This document shows, piece after piece, positions 36,617 to 43,301 of a stretch of DNA of 48,389 nucleotides. The notes under the pieces are model-generated. The model searched no databases and was not told where the DNA came from. It saw only the letters and a program-made list of their open reading frames with translations. Where the stretch lies: assembly GCA_030145275.1 (NCBI GenBank), contig JAQYVV010000022.1, positions 1-48,389 of the forward strand, read 5' to 3'. This DNA is from Desulfurivibrionaceae bacterium (GTDB lineage: Bacteria; Desulfobacterota; Desulfobulbia; Desulfobulbales; VMSU01). Numbering within the stretch: position 1 is the first letter of the stretch; the number at the start of each line of letters is the position of its first letter. The translations under genes were made by a program, and so were the position numbers.

Positions 36617-37030
36617 ATGGGCCCAATCCGAAAAAACTCAAGAAACAACCTTATGTCAGACATCAACGTCACCCCCTTCGTAGACGTGATGCTTGTTCTC
36701 TTAATCATTTTTATGGTCACCGCACCAATGATGACCCAGGGAGTAGATGTAGACCTTCCTGAAACAACATCAAAGCCCCTGCCGCAAAAAGAAAATCCCA
36801 TTGTGGTAAGCATCACTAAAAATGGAGTCATCAAACTTAACCAATTTGAACTGAGCCAGAAAGTCTTAAAACAGCAACTCATGGAAAAGGCAAAGGAAGG
36901 CGGCACCGACGTGTCAATATTTCTCAAAGCAGACAAATCTATCCCTTACGGACTGGCGATATCGGTCATGGCAGATATCAAAGAAGCTGGCTTCGACAAG
37001 CTTGGGATGATTACCCAACCACGCGATTAA
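36617..37030 (+). CDS. tolR: Tol-Pal system protein TolR (ExbD-like)
   Basis: 137 aa. A single N-terminal helix with the proton-carrying aspartate (INVTPFVDVMLVLLIIFMV, Asp23), then a periplasmic domain (VSITKNGVIKLNQFELS) and the closing GLAISVMADIKEAGFDKLGM. Usual size. It is followed by the TolA-like gene 12 bases on. Confidence 0.95.
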   Translation: MGPIRKNSRNNLMSDINVTPFVDVMLVLLIIFMVTAPMMTQGVDVDLPETTSKPLPQKENPIVVSITKNGVIKLNQFELSQKVLKQQLMEKAKEGGTDVSIFLKADKSIPYGLAISVMADIKEAGFDKLGMITQPRD

Positions 37031-37042
37031 TAATTAGCGAGC

Positions 37043-37975
37043 ATGGCTTACTCAGGCAATTTCTACAACCTCCTGCCCGGAAAAATCCAGGACGACCAAT
37101 GGAAAATCCCTTTCGCTCTGGCCGTCGGCCTCCATCTTTTCGTCTTAATGCTCTCTTTTTTGCCTCCTTCTCTCTTTTACAGTCCCCCTAAGCTTCCAGA
37201 AATAATTACAATTAATCTTTTTAACACTGAAGAGCTGCGGCCTAAAAAAGTCGTCCCCCCTAAACGACAGCCTAAAAAAGAACAGGCCCAAAAAACACCG
37301 CCACCGCCTGCTAAAAAACCTGTCACCTCAATCCCCCAGGAAATACTGCCACCACCGCCAGCGGCAGCACCCCATAAAGTTGTGTCCCTAACACCAAAAA
37401 GAGTAAAGAAGAAAGTCCCCCCACCTCTTGAAAAGCCAAAGAAAAAAACTGCTGAAGATGATCTTCTCAAAGAACTGGCTAGAATTAAAGCCAAGATAAA
37501 CAAAAAACTAGAAGAGCAGAAAGCAATTCACGACCTTGCCGAATTACGAGAATCGCTGCACATCACACAACCAGAAACAAAACCAGCCCCTGAGCCTGCC
37601 CCCCCCTCAGAGTCTACCACTGAGTCCGGCAGCCAAACAGATCAAGCCTCAGCCCCATCAAGCGGCAGCACTGAACTTATGGACATGGCCTTAAAACGTT
37701 ATTATATTGCTGTTTCAAGAAGAATCCATAACCATTGGATCTTGCCGGAAATACAAAATTGGGACGAGTCCCTGGAAGCTCTTTTGGTTGTGATAGTCCG
37801 CCATGATGGCACGATCACACAAAGTTATTTTGAAAAAAGATCCGACAACGCCTATTTTAATCAATTTGTCGAAAAAACAATTAAAGAGGCTGCGCCACTA
37901 CCCCAGTTCCCTGCAGATTTGAAAAAAACAAATCTGGAGATAGGCCTTCGATTTCGCCCAAGCGGTCTCTTTTAA
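37043..37975 (+). CDS. TolA/TonB-like energy-coupling protein
   Basis: 310 aa. An N-terminal helix (about residues 22-44) is followed by a Pro/Lys-rich stretch (PPPPAKKPVTSIPQEILPPP), a charged helix (residues 130-170) and a TonB-type C-terminal domain (RRIHNHWILPEIQNWDESLE to EIGLRFRPSGLF). In a tolQRAB order this is TolA by position; the C-terminal fold is closer to TonB proteins, so either label can be defended. It would span the periplasm and contact TolB or an outer-membrane partner. Confidence 0.85.
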   Translation: MAYSGNFYNLLPGKIQDDQWKIPFALAVGLHLFVLMLSFLPPSLFYSPPKLPEIITINLFNTEELRPKKVVPPKRQPKKEQAQKTPPPPAKKPVTSIPQEILPPPPAAAPHKVVSLTPKRVKKKVPPPLEKPKKKTAEDDLLKELARIKAKINKKLEEQKAIHDLAELRESLHITQPETKPAPEPAPPSESTTESGSQTDQASAPSSGSTELMDMALKRYYIAVSRRIHNHWILPEIQNWDESLEALLVVIVRHDGTITQSYFEKRSDNAYFNQFVEKTIKEAAPLPQFPADLKKTNLEIGLRFRPSGLF

Positions 37976-37995
37976 AAGCACAAATTAGATAACCA

Positions 37996-39294
37996 ATGCA
38001 AACTAAGCTAAAAAAACTTCTCGTCATTTCCTTCCTGCTCTTTACCACTTTTATTTGTGGCACAAGTGCAGAAGCAGCACGAGTATACCTTGACATCACC
38101 TCAGCCGATCTCCGCAAGCTGCCCATTGCTGTACCAGCCTTTACGGATAAAACAAACCCAACCGCCCTAACTCAACAGGGCAAAGAAATGGCTGATTTGC
38201 TAAGCAAGGCCCTTGTCTTTCATGGCTTTATCTCCATCATCCCGCCAGAAAGTTACAATAATGATCGCGCCACCGACTGGCAGTCAATAGGCGCTGATTT
38301 TTCCATTTCTGGATCATATGAGTCAAATCTCAAAGAAGTCGTATTAGAATTACGATTTATTGATGCGCAAAACAATAGGATGGTACTTGGTAAAAGATAC
38401 CGCACAACCTGGCAGAATCACACCAGCCCCATTAAAAAATTCTGCGATGAGATCATTCTTCAATTAACGGGGGAAAGGGGAATCAGCAACACTAAAATTA
38501 CCTACGTCACTGATACGACGGGACACAAAGAAGTACATATGGTAGACGTTATCAGCAAACAGATCCGGCAAGTTACCCGGCACAAATCAATAACCGCCTC
38601 TCCAAGATTTTCCCCCGATGGGACAAAACTGATTTACACCTCCTATCACCGCGGCAACCCCAACCTTTACCTCACCGACTTATCCCAGAGTAAAAAAACC
38701 AAGGCCATATCCTGGTATAGCGGCCTCAACGTCGCTCCAGCCTGGTCACCAGACGCTAAAACTCTGATAACAACATTAAGCAAAGATGGTAATCCAGATT
38801 TGTACCTAATGACCCCAAATGGCAAGATACTGAAGAGACTGACCAATAATGAAGGTGCTAATATTTCATCGTCCTGGGCTCCTGACGGCAAGCGATTTGC
38901 CTTTGTCTCAGACCGCAGCGGCTCTCCCCAAATTTATATAATGAACATGAAGAGTAAACGGGTGAGGCGCCTGACCTACGAGGGAAATGAAAACACCACC
39001 CCGAGCTGGTCGCCAAAAGGTGACCTCATCGCGTACACCGGTCGTGACAATGGCAACCACCACCTTTTTACAATCAGGCCGGATGGTGGTTCCCCAAGCA
39101 AACTCACCAAATATTGGGGGAATTACGAATCTCCCAGCTGGTCTCCAGATGGAAAACAAATTGTTTTCTCCAGAACGAGAAACCAGAAAAAACAACTCTG
39201 CACTATTTTTCTAGAAGGGAAAGGAGTCATTCCTCTTTTCTCGCTCAAAGGAAACCAGGGATACCCCCAGTGGTCACCACGACTTGCATATTGA
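37996..39294 (+). CDS. tolB: Tol-Pal periplasmic beta-propeller protein TolB
   Basis: 432 aa. Signal peptide with cleavage near AEAA (residue 29). An N-terminal domain (LPIAVPAFTDKTNPTALTQQ) precedes five or six propeller blades, recognisable by SPDGTKLIYTS, SPDAKTLITT, APDGKRFAFVSDRSGSPQIY, SPKGDLIAYTG and SPDGKQIVFSR. TolB binds Pal in other bacteria. No pal follows; instead an inverted repeat copy lies between tolB and ybgF. Confidence 0.96.
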   Translation: MQTKLKKLLVISFLLFTTFICGTSAEAARVYLDITSADLRKLPIAVPAFTDKTNPTALTQQGKEMADLLSKALVFHGFISIIPPESYNNDRATDWQSIGADFSISGSYESNLKEVVLELRFIDAQNNRMVLGKRYRTTWQNHTSPIKKFCDEIILQLTGERGISNTKITYVTDTTGHKEVHMVDVISKQIRQVTRHKSITASPRFSPDGTKLIYTSYHRGNPNLYLTDLSQSKKTKAISWYSGLNVAPAWSPDAKTLITTLSKDGNPDLYLMTPNGKILKRLTNNEGANISSSWAPDGKRFAFVSDRSGSPQIYIMNMKSKRVRRLTYEGNENTTPSWSPKGDLIAYTGRDNGNHHLFTIRPDGGSPSKLTKYWGNYESPSWSPDGKQIVFSRTRNQKKQLCTIFLEGKGVIPLFSLKGNQGYPQWSPRLAY

Positions 39295-39326
39295 TCGACT
39301 ATCAATCTAGATTTTATTTTTTTTTA

Positions 39327-39472
39327 TTTAGTACCTTAGAAATAATTTTATTAGCCAACACGACGGGCGTAATATAAATCGTGTTTTTTATGGCAAAAAA
39401 TTAAAAAATTGTATTTATTTAAAGGTTTTGCATCTACTGTTAAGATACTTATTTCCGGTTTATCCGGATTAG
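39327..39472 (-). repeat. Dispersed leader repeat, copy D (inverted, between tolB and ybgF)
   Basis: Read on the minus strand it begins AATCCGGATAAACCGGAAAT, has arm AAGTATCTTA (39441-39450 reversed) and ends TAAGGTACTA (39329-39338 reversed). Interior ends carry CATAAAAAACACGA and TCGTGTTGGCTAA, which themselves form an inverted pair. On the plus strand its edge supplies GGATTAGGAG for ybgF. It is oriented opposite to the operon, unlike the other four copies. Confidence 0.85.
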
Positions 39473-39481
39473 GAGTTTATT

Positions 39482-40540
39482 ATGAGTGTTAATCCACGTC
39501 ACATACTACTTTTTCTCCTTAGCACACCTTTTTTCATCCAATGTGTCCCCACAGGACAAGACATTACCAATCTTGACCTACGCATCCGCAACATTGACAA
39601 CAAGATGCTAAAGGTCGACAAAAAGGTACTGGAAATTGAACAAAAAACAACCAAACTCACTCAAAACGGCCCCATCGAACTGCTTCTCAAAAAACAAGCC
39701 GAGATGAGTGAGAACCTCGACCAGCTCAACATGGAATTCTTGCAGATAAAAGGCCAACTTGAGGAGAGCAGTCATTTCTACCAGAATGTAAAAAAAGAAA
39801 ATAAAAACTTTCAAGAATCAGTCAACACAAAGATCAGCGATCTCTCTGAGCAAATCATGCTTCTTGCCGACCAAATGAACCAAACTTCAGCCAATCTGAG
39901 CGCAGTCCAAAAAAACAGTCAATCAGCCATGGCCCAAGCAAAGATGGCCGAAGAGAAGACTAAAGCGATAGAAAAAGCAGCGGCCGCCTCTATTGCGGAA
40001 GCCCAAAAAAGAGCTGCAACTGCCGAAAAAACCGCCGCAGAGGCAATAAAAAAAGCAACTAGTAAACCTGAAATCACACCTGACAATACAAAAATTAAGT
40101 ACAGAGATGGTAAAAAGGTCGAAGCTGAAATCAAGCAACCAAAAGAGGAGACTAAAGTAGCACTGGGACCAGGCAAAGAAACATACGACAGGGCCTTGTC
40201 TCTTTTCCGAGCCAGTAAATTTAACGAAGCTTACAGGGCATTCGTCGAGTACATTGAACAATACCCGAACGGCAAAATGGCTCCAAACGCCCGCTTCTGG
40301 CTTGGTGACTGCTACTACAATCAACAGGAGTACGAACTGGCCATTCTGGAATACCAAAAGGTCCTGGCGGATTATCCTAAAGATGCTAAAGCCCCGGCAG
40401 CTCTTTTAAAACAAGGCTTAGCCTTTGAAAAGCTGAAAGACAATAACACTGCCAAAATTGTCTACAAAAAATTATTGGCTGAATACCCCAAAAGCGAACA
40501 AGTTGAATCAGCCAAAAACAGAATAGAGGCCATTAAATAA
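39482..40540 (+). CDS. ybgF: Tol-Pal associated protein YbgF/CpoB
   Basis: 352 aa. A hydrophobic start ends FFIQCVPTG; Cys21 could be lipidated, though Gln before it is unusual for a lipobox. Residues 25-195 are coiled-coil, with an Ala/Lys-rich end (KAAAASIAEAQKRAATAEKT). TPR repeats fill residues 225-352 (DRALSLFRASKFNEAYRAF, FWLGDCYYNQQEYELAILEY). YbgF/CpoB coordinates wall synthesis and outer-membrane constriction with TolA. Longer coiled-coil than in E. coli (263 aa). Confidence 0.92.
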   Translation: MSVNPRHILLFLLSTPFFIQCVPTGQDITNLDLRIRNIDNKMLKVDKKVLEIEQKTTKLTQNGPIELLLKKQAEMSENLDQLNMEFLQIKGQLEESSHFYQNVKKENKNFQESVNTKISDLSEQIMLLADQMNQTSANLSAVQKNSQSAMAQAKMAEEKTKAIEKAAAASIAEAQKRAATAEKTAAEAIKKATSKPEITPDNTKIKYRDGKKVEAEIKQPKEETKVALGPGKETYDRALSLFRASKFNEAYRAFVEYIEQYPNGKMAPNARFWLGDCYYNQQEYELAILEYQKVLADYPKDAKAPAALLKQGLAFEKLKDNNTAKIVYKKLLAEYPKSEQVESAKNRIEAIK

Positions 40541-40578
40541 AGAGAGGGATCTAATTTAGGCATTATTGCAGACAAGTA

Positions 40579-40602
40579 ATATTGCATTTTAGAATGCAAT
40601 AT
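40579..40602. other. Perfect hairpin between ybgF and tRNA-Leu
   Basis: ATATTGCATT and AATGCAATAT pair perfectly over a TTAG loop. There is no following T-run on either strand, so it is not a standard terminator. It might be a terminator remnant or processing signal ahead of the tRNA. Confidence 0.45.
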
Positions 40603-40635
40603 GCTATGAAGCAGAAACTAAAAAACAGCTTGATT

Positions 40636-40722
40636 GCCTGGGTGGCGGAACTGGTAGACGCAAGGGACTTAAAATCCCTCGTCCGTATGGATGTGCGAGT
40701 TCGATTCTCGCCCTAGGCACCA
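40636..40722 (+). tRNA. tRNA-Leu (anticodon UAA), CCA encoded
   Basis: 87 bases fold into a class II tRNA. The acceptor GCCTGGG pairs with CCTAGGC, the anticodon stem AGGGA/TCCCT encloses CTTAAAA (anticodon TAA), a long variable arm lies around CGTCCGTATGGATG, and the T-arm is GCGAG/CTCGC around TTCGATT. The genome encodes CCA at 40720-40722. It is the likely insertion site for the element to its right. Confidence 0.96.
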
Positions 40723-40728
40723 ATAACG

Positions 40729-40767
40729 ATGGGACTTGACAGAAATTGTCGAGTCCCATTTTTTTTG
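40729..40767 (+). terminator. Terminator after tRNA-Leu
   Basis: ATGGGACTTGAC (40729-40740) pairs with GTCGAGTCCCAT (40748-40759) with one wobble, followed by seven T residues. It stops the tRNA transcript, six bases after CCA. Confidence 0.92.
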
Positions 40768-40802
40768 TTTTAGGCACAAAATGAAAACTTTTAGGCACAA
40801 AA
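40768..40802. repeat. 21-bp-spaced direct repeats beside tRNA-Leu (possible recombination site arms)
   Basis: TTTTAGGCACAAAA occurs at 40768-40781 and again at 40789-40802, exactly 21 bases apart, two helical turns. Its core TAGGCAC also occurs at the tRNA 3' end (40714-40720). Such phased repeats flank attachment sites as binding sites for integrase arms or excisionase. The matching far end of the element was not found in the window. Confidence 0.5.
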
Positions 40803-40905
40803 CCTTATTCAACATCTTGACTTTCAGTAGTCTGATATTCTTACCTGAAAGATGAATAAGGAAGCGCAGGGTCTTCTTTATTATGCGAAAACATCTACAA
40901 AATTA

Positions 40906-40945
40906 CTGAGACCAAACAGGACAAAATTTCTCCGTTTGGTCTCAG
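40906..40945 (-). terminator. Long perfect hairpin, possible terminator of the leftward small-gene transcript
   Basis: CTGAGACCAAAC (40906-40917) pairs perfectly with GTTTGGTCTCAG (40934-40945). On the minus strand it is followed by TAATTTTG, a weak T-rich stretch. It lies 18 bases beyond the stop of the 38-residue gene. Confidence 0.5.
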
Positions 40946-40963
40946 CGCATTTAATTAATGAAG

Positions 40964-41080
40964 TTATTTTTTTTTGATAGTTTCTTTAACAGTAGTAGCA
41001 GGACGCCTTTTCTCTGTTCCTTTTGGCACGAATCTTCCGTCTTTTGCGTCACGTACTCTGTAAGATGTTTTTTTTGTCAT
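40964..41080 (-). CDS. 38-residue basic protein (short YRVRDAKDGRFVP type)
   Basis: Encodes 38 residues starting MTKKTSYRVRDAKDGRFVPK and ending in Lys-rich TIKKK. AAGGGA lies seven bases before the ATG. I recall similar tiny proteins with a YRVRDA..GRFV core and a TTV motif in many proteobacterial mobile elements, sometimes mislabelled as multidrug transporters; it has no membrane segment. Function is unknown. A nucleic-acid-binding role is possible from its charge. Confidence 0.7.
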   Translation of the reverse strand: MTKKTSYRVRDAKDGRFVPKGTEKRRPATTVKETIKKK

Positions 41081-41149
41081 AACATTTCCCTTATTAAGTT
41101 GAGTCAGAGGTGGAGATAGAAAAGCAACCTCCACCATGTTGTTTTGATT

Positions 41150-41284
41150 TTATCCGAAGAAGACAAATGCTTTCTTGCCATAATCTTCTGCTCGAATAAT
41201 TTTCCCACTTCGCCAATGGCGAAAACTCTTTACAAAACGAACACCTTTAGGTGTTGTTTCAGGTTGAGGCCTCTTGCGTGCCAA
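41150..41284 (-). CDS. 44-residue basic protein with perfect ribosome site, TTG start
   Basis: A TTG at 41284 follows AAGGAGGTGA, a complete anti-16S match, with five to six bases between. It encodes 44 residues: MARKRPQPETTPKGVRFVKS, then FRHWRSGKIIRAEDYGKKAF and four more. The pattern of a short KSFRHWRSGK stretch and closing YGKKAFVF resembles tiny genes often found beside the previous type in mobile elements. It is on the same strand as the 38-residue gene, 69 bases upstream. Function unknown. Confidence 0.72.
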   Translation of the reverse strand: MARKRPQPETTPKGVRFVKSFRHWRSGKIIRAEDYGKKAFVFFG

Positions 41285-41315
41285 TAAAATCACCTCCTTT
41301 CACAGGGAATTTTCC

Positions 41316-41421
41316 TTGACAGCAAGGTCATACTTAACTAGGGTAAAGACTTAGAGAAATTCAGTATGGCCTTGTGTCAAGAGCTGCCAAACTTCTGCAA
41401 AAGTTTAGCAGCTTTTTTTTT
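41316..41421 (+). ncRNA. Candidate small RNA (about 70 nt) with promoter and terminator
   Basis: TTGACA at 41316-41321, 17 bases, then TAGGGT at 41339-41344 makes a fair sigma-70 promoter. A hairpin follows at 41382-41412 (AGCTGC and AAACTT arms against AAGTTT and GCAGCT) with nine T residues to 41421. No open frame lies between, so a transcript of about 70 bases from near 41351 is expected. It runs opposite to all neighbouring genes and ends at the stop codon of the PIN-like gene. Confidence 0.45.
41382..41421 (+). terminator. Strong plus-strand terminator
   Basis: AGCTGC-C-AAACTT pairs with AAGTTT-A-GCAGCT over a five-base loop and is followed by nine T residues. The T-run is on the plus strand only, so it ends a rightward transcript although all nearby genes run leftward. 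Confidence 0.85.
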
Positions 41422-41992
41422 ATGGACCAACGTACTGATAGCCCGTTAATTTTTCAAAACGTTTAATCTCCTCAATTGGTTGTTTATTTTCTTCGCACCT
41501 TTCCCAATCCTCAATCACCATTTGCAATTGATCATCCCAAACAACTAGCTCTTCCTCTAACCACTGATTGACTATTTCAAGAGGGGAAACATTCGAAATG
41601 TCGAATTCTTTTTCTGCAAAATAAACCAAGTTATGATCCCCACTTGTTATGTTGTATTGCTGGGCAGCGGCACAAGCTATTATGGTTTTGTCAGTATAGC
41701 TCAAATCAACAAGTAGTCCCGTTTTGGTGTTTTCAATTCCAGAATCAATTAAACTGCTAATGGTTGAGAGGTTAAGATGAAAGTCCTTTGTGTTTAATGC
41801 AGTTGATCCCAATGTTTTAATTTTTGCTTTGTAACTATCTCGCCAGGGGTATTTTTTTTTGAATTTTTCCGTTCTAAATATTTCCTTGCGCACGGTTGGA
41901 ATCGTAGAGCATCCAAATCTTTTGTCACTAAACATAGTAGGAGCTATCCTGATAACCATTAATACGCTGCATGTATCACAAAGAATTATCAT
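41420..41992 (-). CDS. PIN-like domain protein (probable toxin of an HTH-ImmA pair)
   Basis: 190 aa from ATG 41992. The start MIILCDTCSVLMVIRI resembles the first acidic strand of PIN nucleases, and LSYTDKTIIACAAAQQ plus ITSGDHNLVYFAE carry the later acidic residues of the fold. PIN proteins cleave RNA. It begins 13 bases after the stop of an HTH-ImmA protein, a frequent toxin-antitoxin-like arrangement. The C-terminal 60 residues are acidic and helical. The open frame runs 18 codons further, overlapping the upstream gene. Confidence 0.72.
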   Translation of the reverse strand: MIILCDTCSVLMVIRIAPTMFSDKRFGCSTIPTVRKEIFRTEKFKKKYPWRDSYKAKIKTLGSTALNTKDFHLNLSTISSLIDSGIENTKTGLLVDLSYTDKTIIACAAAQQYNITSGDHNLVYFAEKEFDISNVSPLEIVNQWLEEELVVWDDQLQMVIEDWERCEENKQPIEEIKRFEKLTGYQYVGP

Positions 41993-42005
41993 AATCTGCG
42001 TACCA

Positions 42006-43097
42006 TTAGCTAAATTTTTGCAGCTCTGCCCTAACGGCTTTTGCATCTAGAATATGATCAATACCAAGCAATTCACCCAACCTCCTATCAGAGGCTCCTT
42101 CTATCTGAGCAATAATTGCATCGACAAATAAAGGGCTGATAAATCGTAAGGTATCTATGTATTTCTTAGCATCATCTTCAGCAAATAGTCTGTCTCCAAT
42201 GCTTTTGAATCCTTTTTTGAAATTAGTATCTGCACCAAATACGTTAAGATTGAAGCTTGGGTCAATCTTTTTGATTTGTTTTGCTATGCCATAGAGTGCA
42301 TGTAAGTTTTCTCCACCAAGATATTTAAGTTTATTAATTTGATGACTTTTCTTTAGTCCGGACATGGTATTTAACGCCAATTTTATATATTCATCTGGAA
42401 ATTGAACATAGTTGGCAACTAAATCGCAAAAATCCTCTTCCTCCTTGTCGTAAGAAGGATCGACAACCTCTTCATCCCTTATGGCATGAATAGCTTCATG
42501 TAATAATGCAAAAATCAGGTCTATTACATTGGTGTTATAGTCTACAAACACAGCTCGATAAGAGTGTATTTTTGTATAAAATGCGTAAGCTTTGATTGTT
42601 TCTGGAAATCTTTTTATTATGATATAAATGCCAAGATTTTCCATTAACCGAAAGCTTTCCTCTATTGTGATTGGTTCTTTTTTGCTTGCTCCAGCTAATT
42701 CCCTGAGCTTTTGTGCAACAGTTCTTGCGCTGGCATCACTCCTATCTTTCGCTCGGACAACAGGGACTATCCGAGGATCTTCAATGTTTCTAAAAAAGAC
42801 ACTGTATTCTGTAGCATGTTTAAGGGCAAACTTTTGTCGTTCTGGGGTAACCTTAGCAACACCTTTAGCTCTGTGGGATGGTACCGTAATCCCCGTAGCC
42901 TCTTTGAGATCAAAAAAAGCATTTGGGGTCGTATCAAAAAATTTGCATAGAGCAACTAGATGATTTCCCTTGGGTAATTGCCCTTTTATCCAATCACCTA
43001 CACTTTGACGTGTGACCCCAATTTCAGCACCAAGCTGCTTAAGAGTTATACCCTTTTCTTTTGCTAATAATTTTATGTTGGCTCCATTCCATTCCAT
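42006..43097 (-). CDS. XRE-family HTH plus ImmA/IrrE metallopeptidase protein
   Basis: 363 aa from ATG 43097, with an exceptionally strong ribosome site (GGAGGGGGGGG). The N-terminal helix-turn-helix is LKQLGAEIGVTRQSVGDWIK (about residues 20-42). The peptidase part holds ALLHEAIHAIRDEE (HExxH) and a third acidic ligand in EEEDFCDLVANYV. Such proteins often repress their own operon and cleave a regulator or control a partner toxin. A PIN-like gene follows. Together they look like a stability or defence module of the element. Confidence 0.88.
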   Translation of the reverse strand: MEWNGANIKLLAKEKGITLKQLGAEIGVTRQSVGDWIKGQLPKGNHLVALCKFFDTTPNAFFDLKEATGITVPSHRAKGVAKVTPERQKFALKHATEYSVFFRNIEDPRIVPVVRAKDRSDASARTVAQKLRELAGASKKEPITIEESFRLMENLGIYIIIKRFPETIKAYAFYTKIHSYRAVFVDYNTNVIDLIFALLHEAIHAIRDEEVVDPSYDKEEEDFCDLVANYVQFPDEYIKLALNTMSGLKKSHQINKLKYLGGENLHALYGIAKQIKKIDPSFNLNVFGADTNFKKGFKSIGDRLFAEDDAKKYIDTLRFISPLFVDAIIAQIEGASDRRLGELLGIDHILDAKAVRAELQKFS

Positions 43098-43301
43098 TGT
43101 TCCCCCCCCCTCCCTTGAAGGCGAATTAAACATTCTGTACTACCTTCAACAATAACACTTTTTCCTAAAAAGTAAAGCGCAGCCTTACTTTTTTCGACAA
43201 TTCGACCAATTTCTCTGATATTAAGTGTTTTCTGCAAGGTTGGCAATTAAAATATTTCATGACTTGGCAAATATTTATTTTTTTATTCTGTATTTGAACA
43301 A

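Noticed and set aside
39923..40357. Minus-strand 144-codon Phe/Cys-rich frame inside ybgF
   Set aside because: Composition is that of a complement of a Lys/Ala-rich coiled coil; the plus-strand TPR motifs are convincing.
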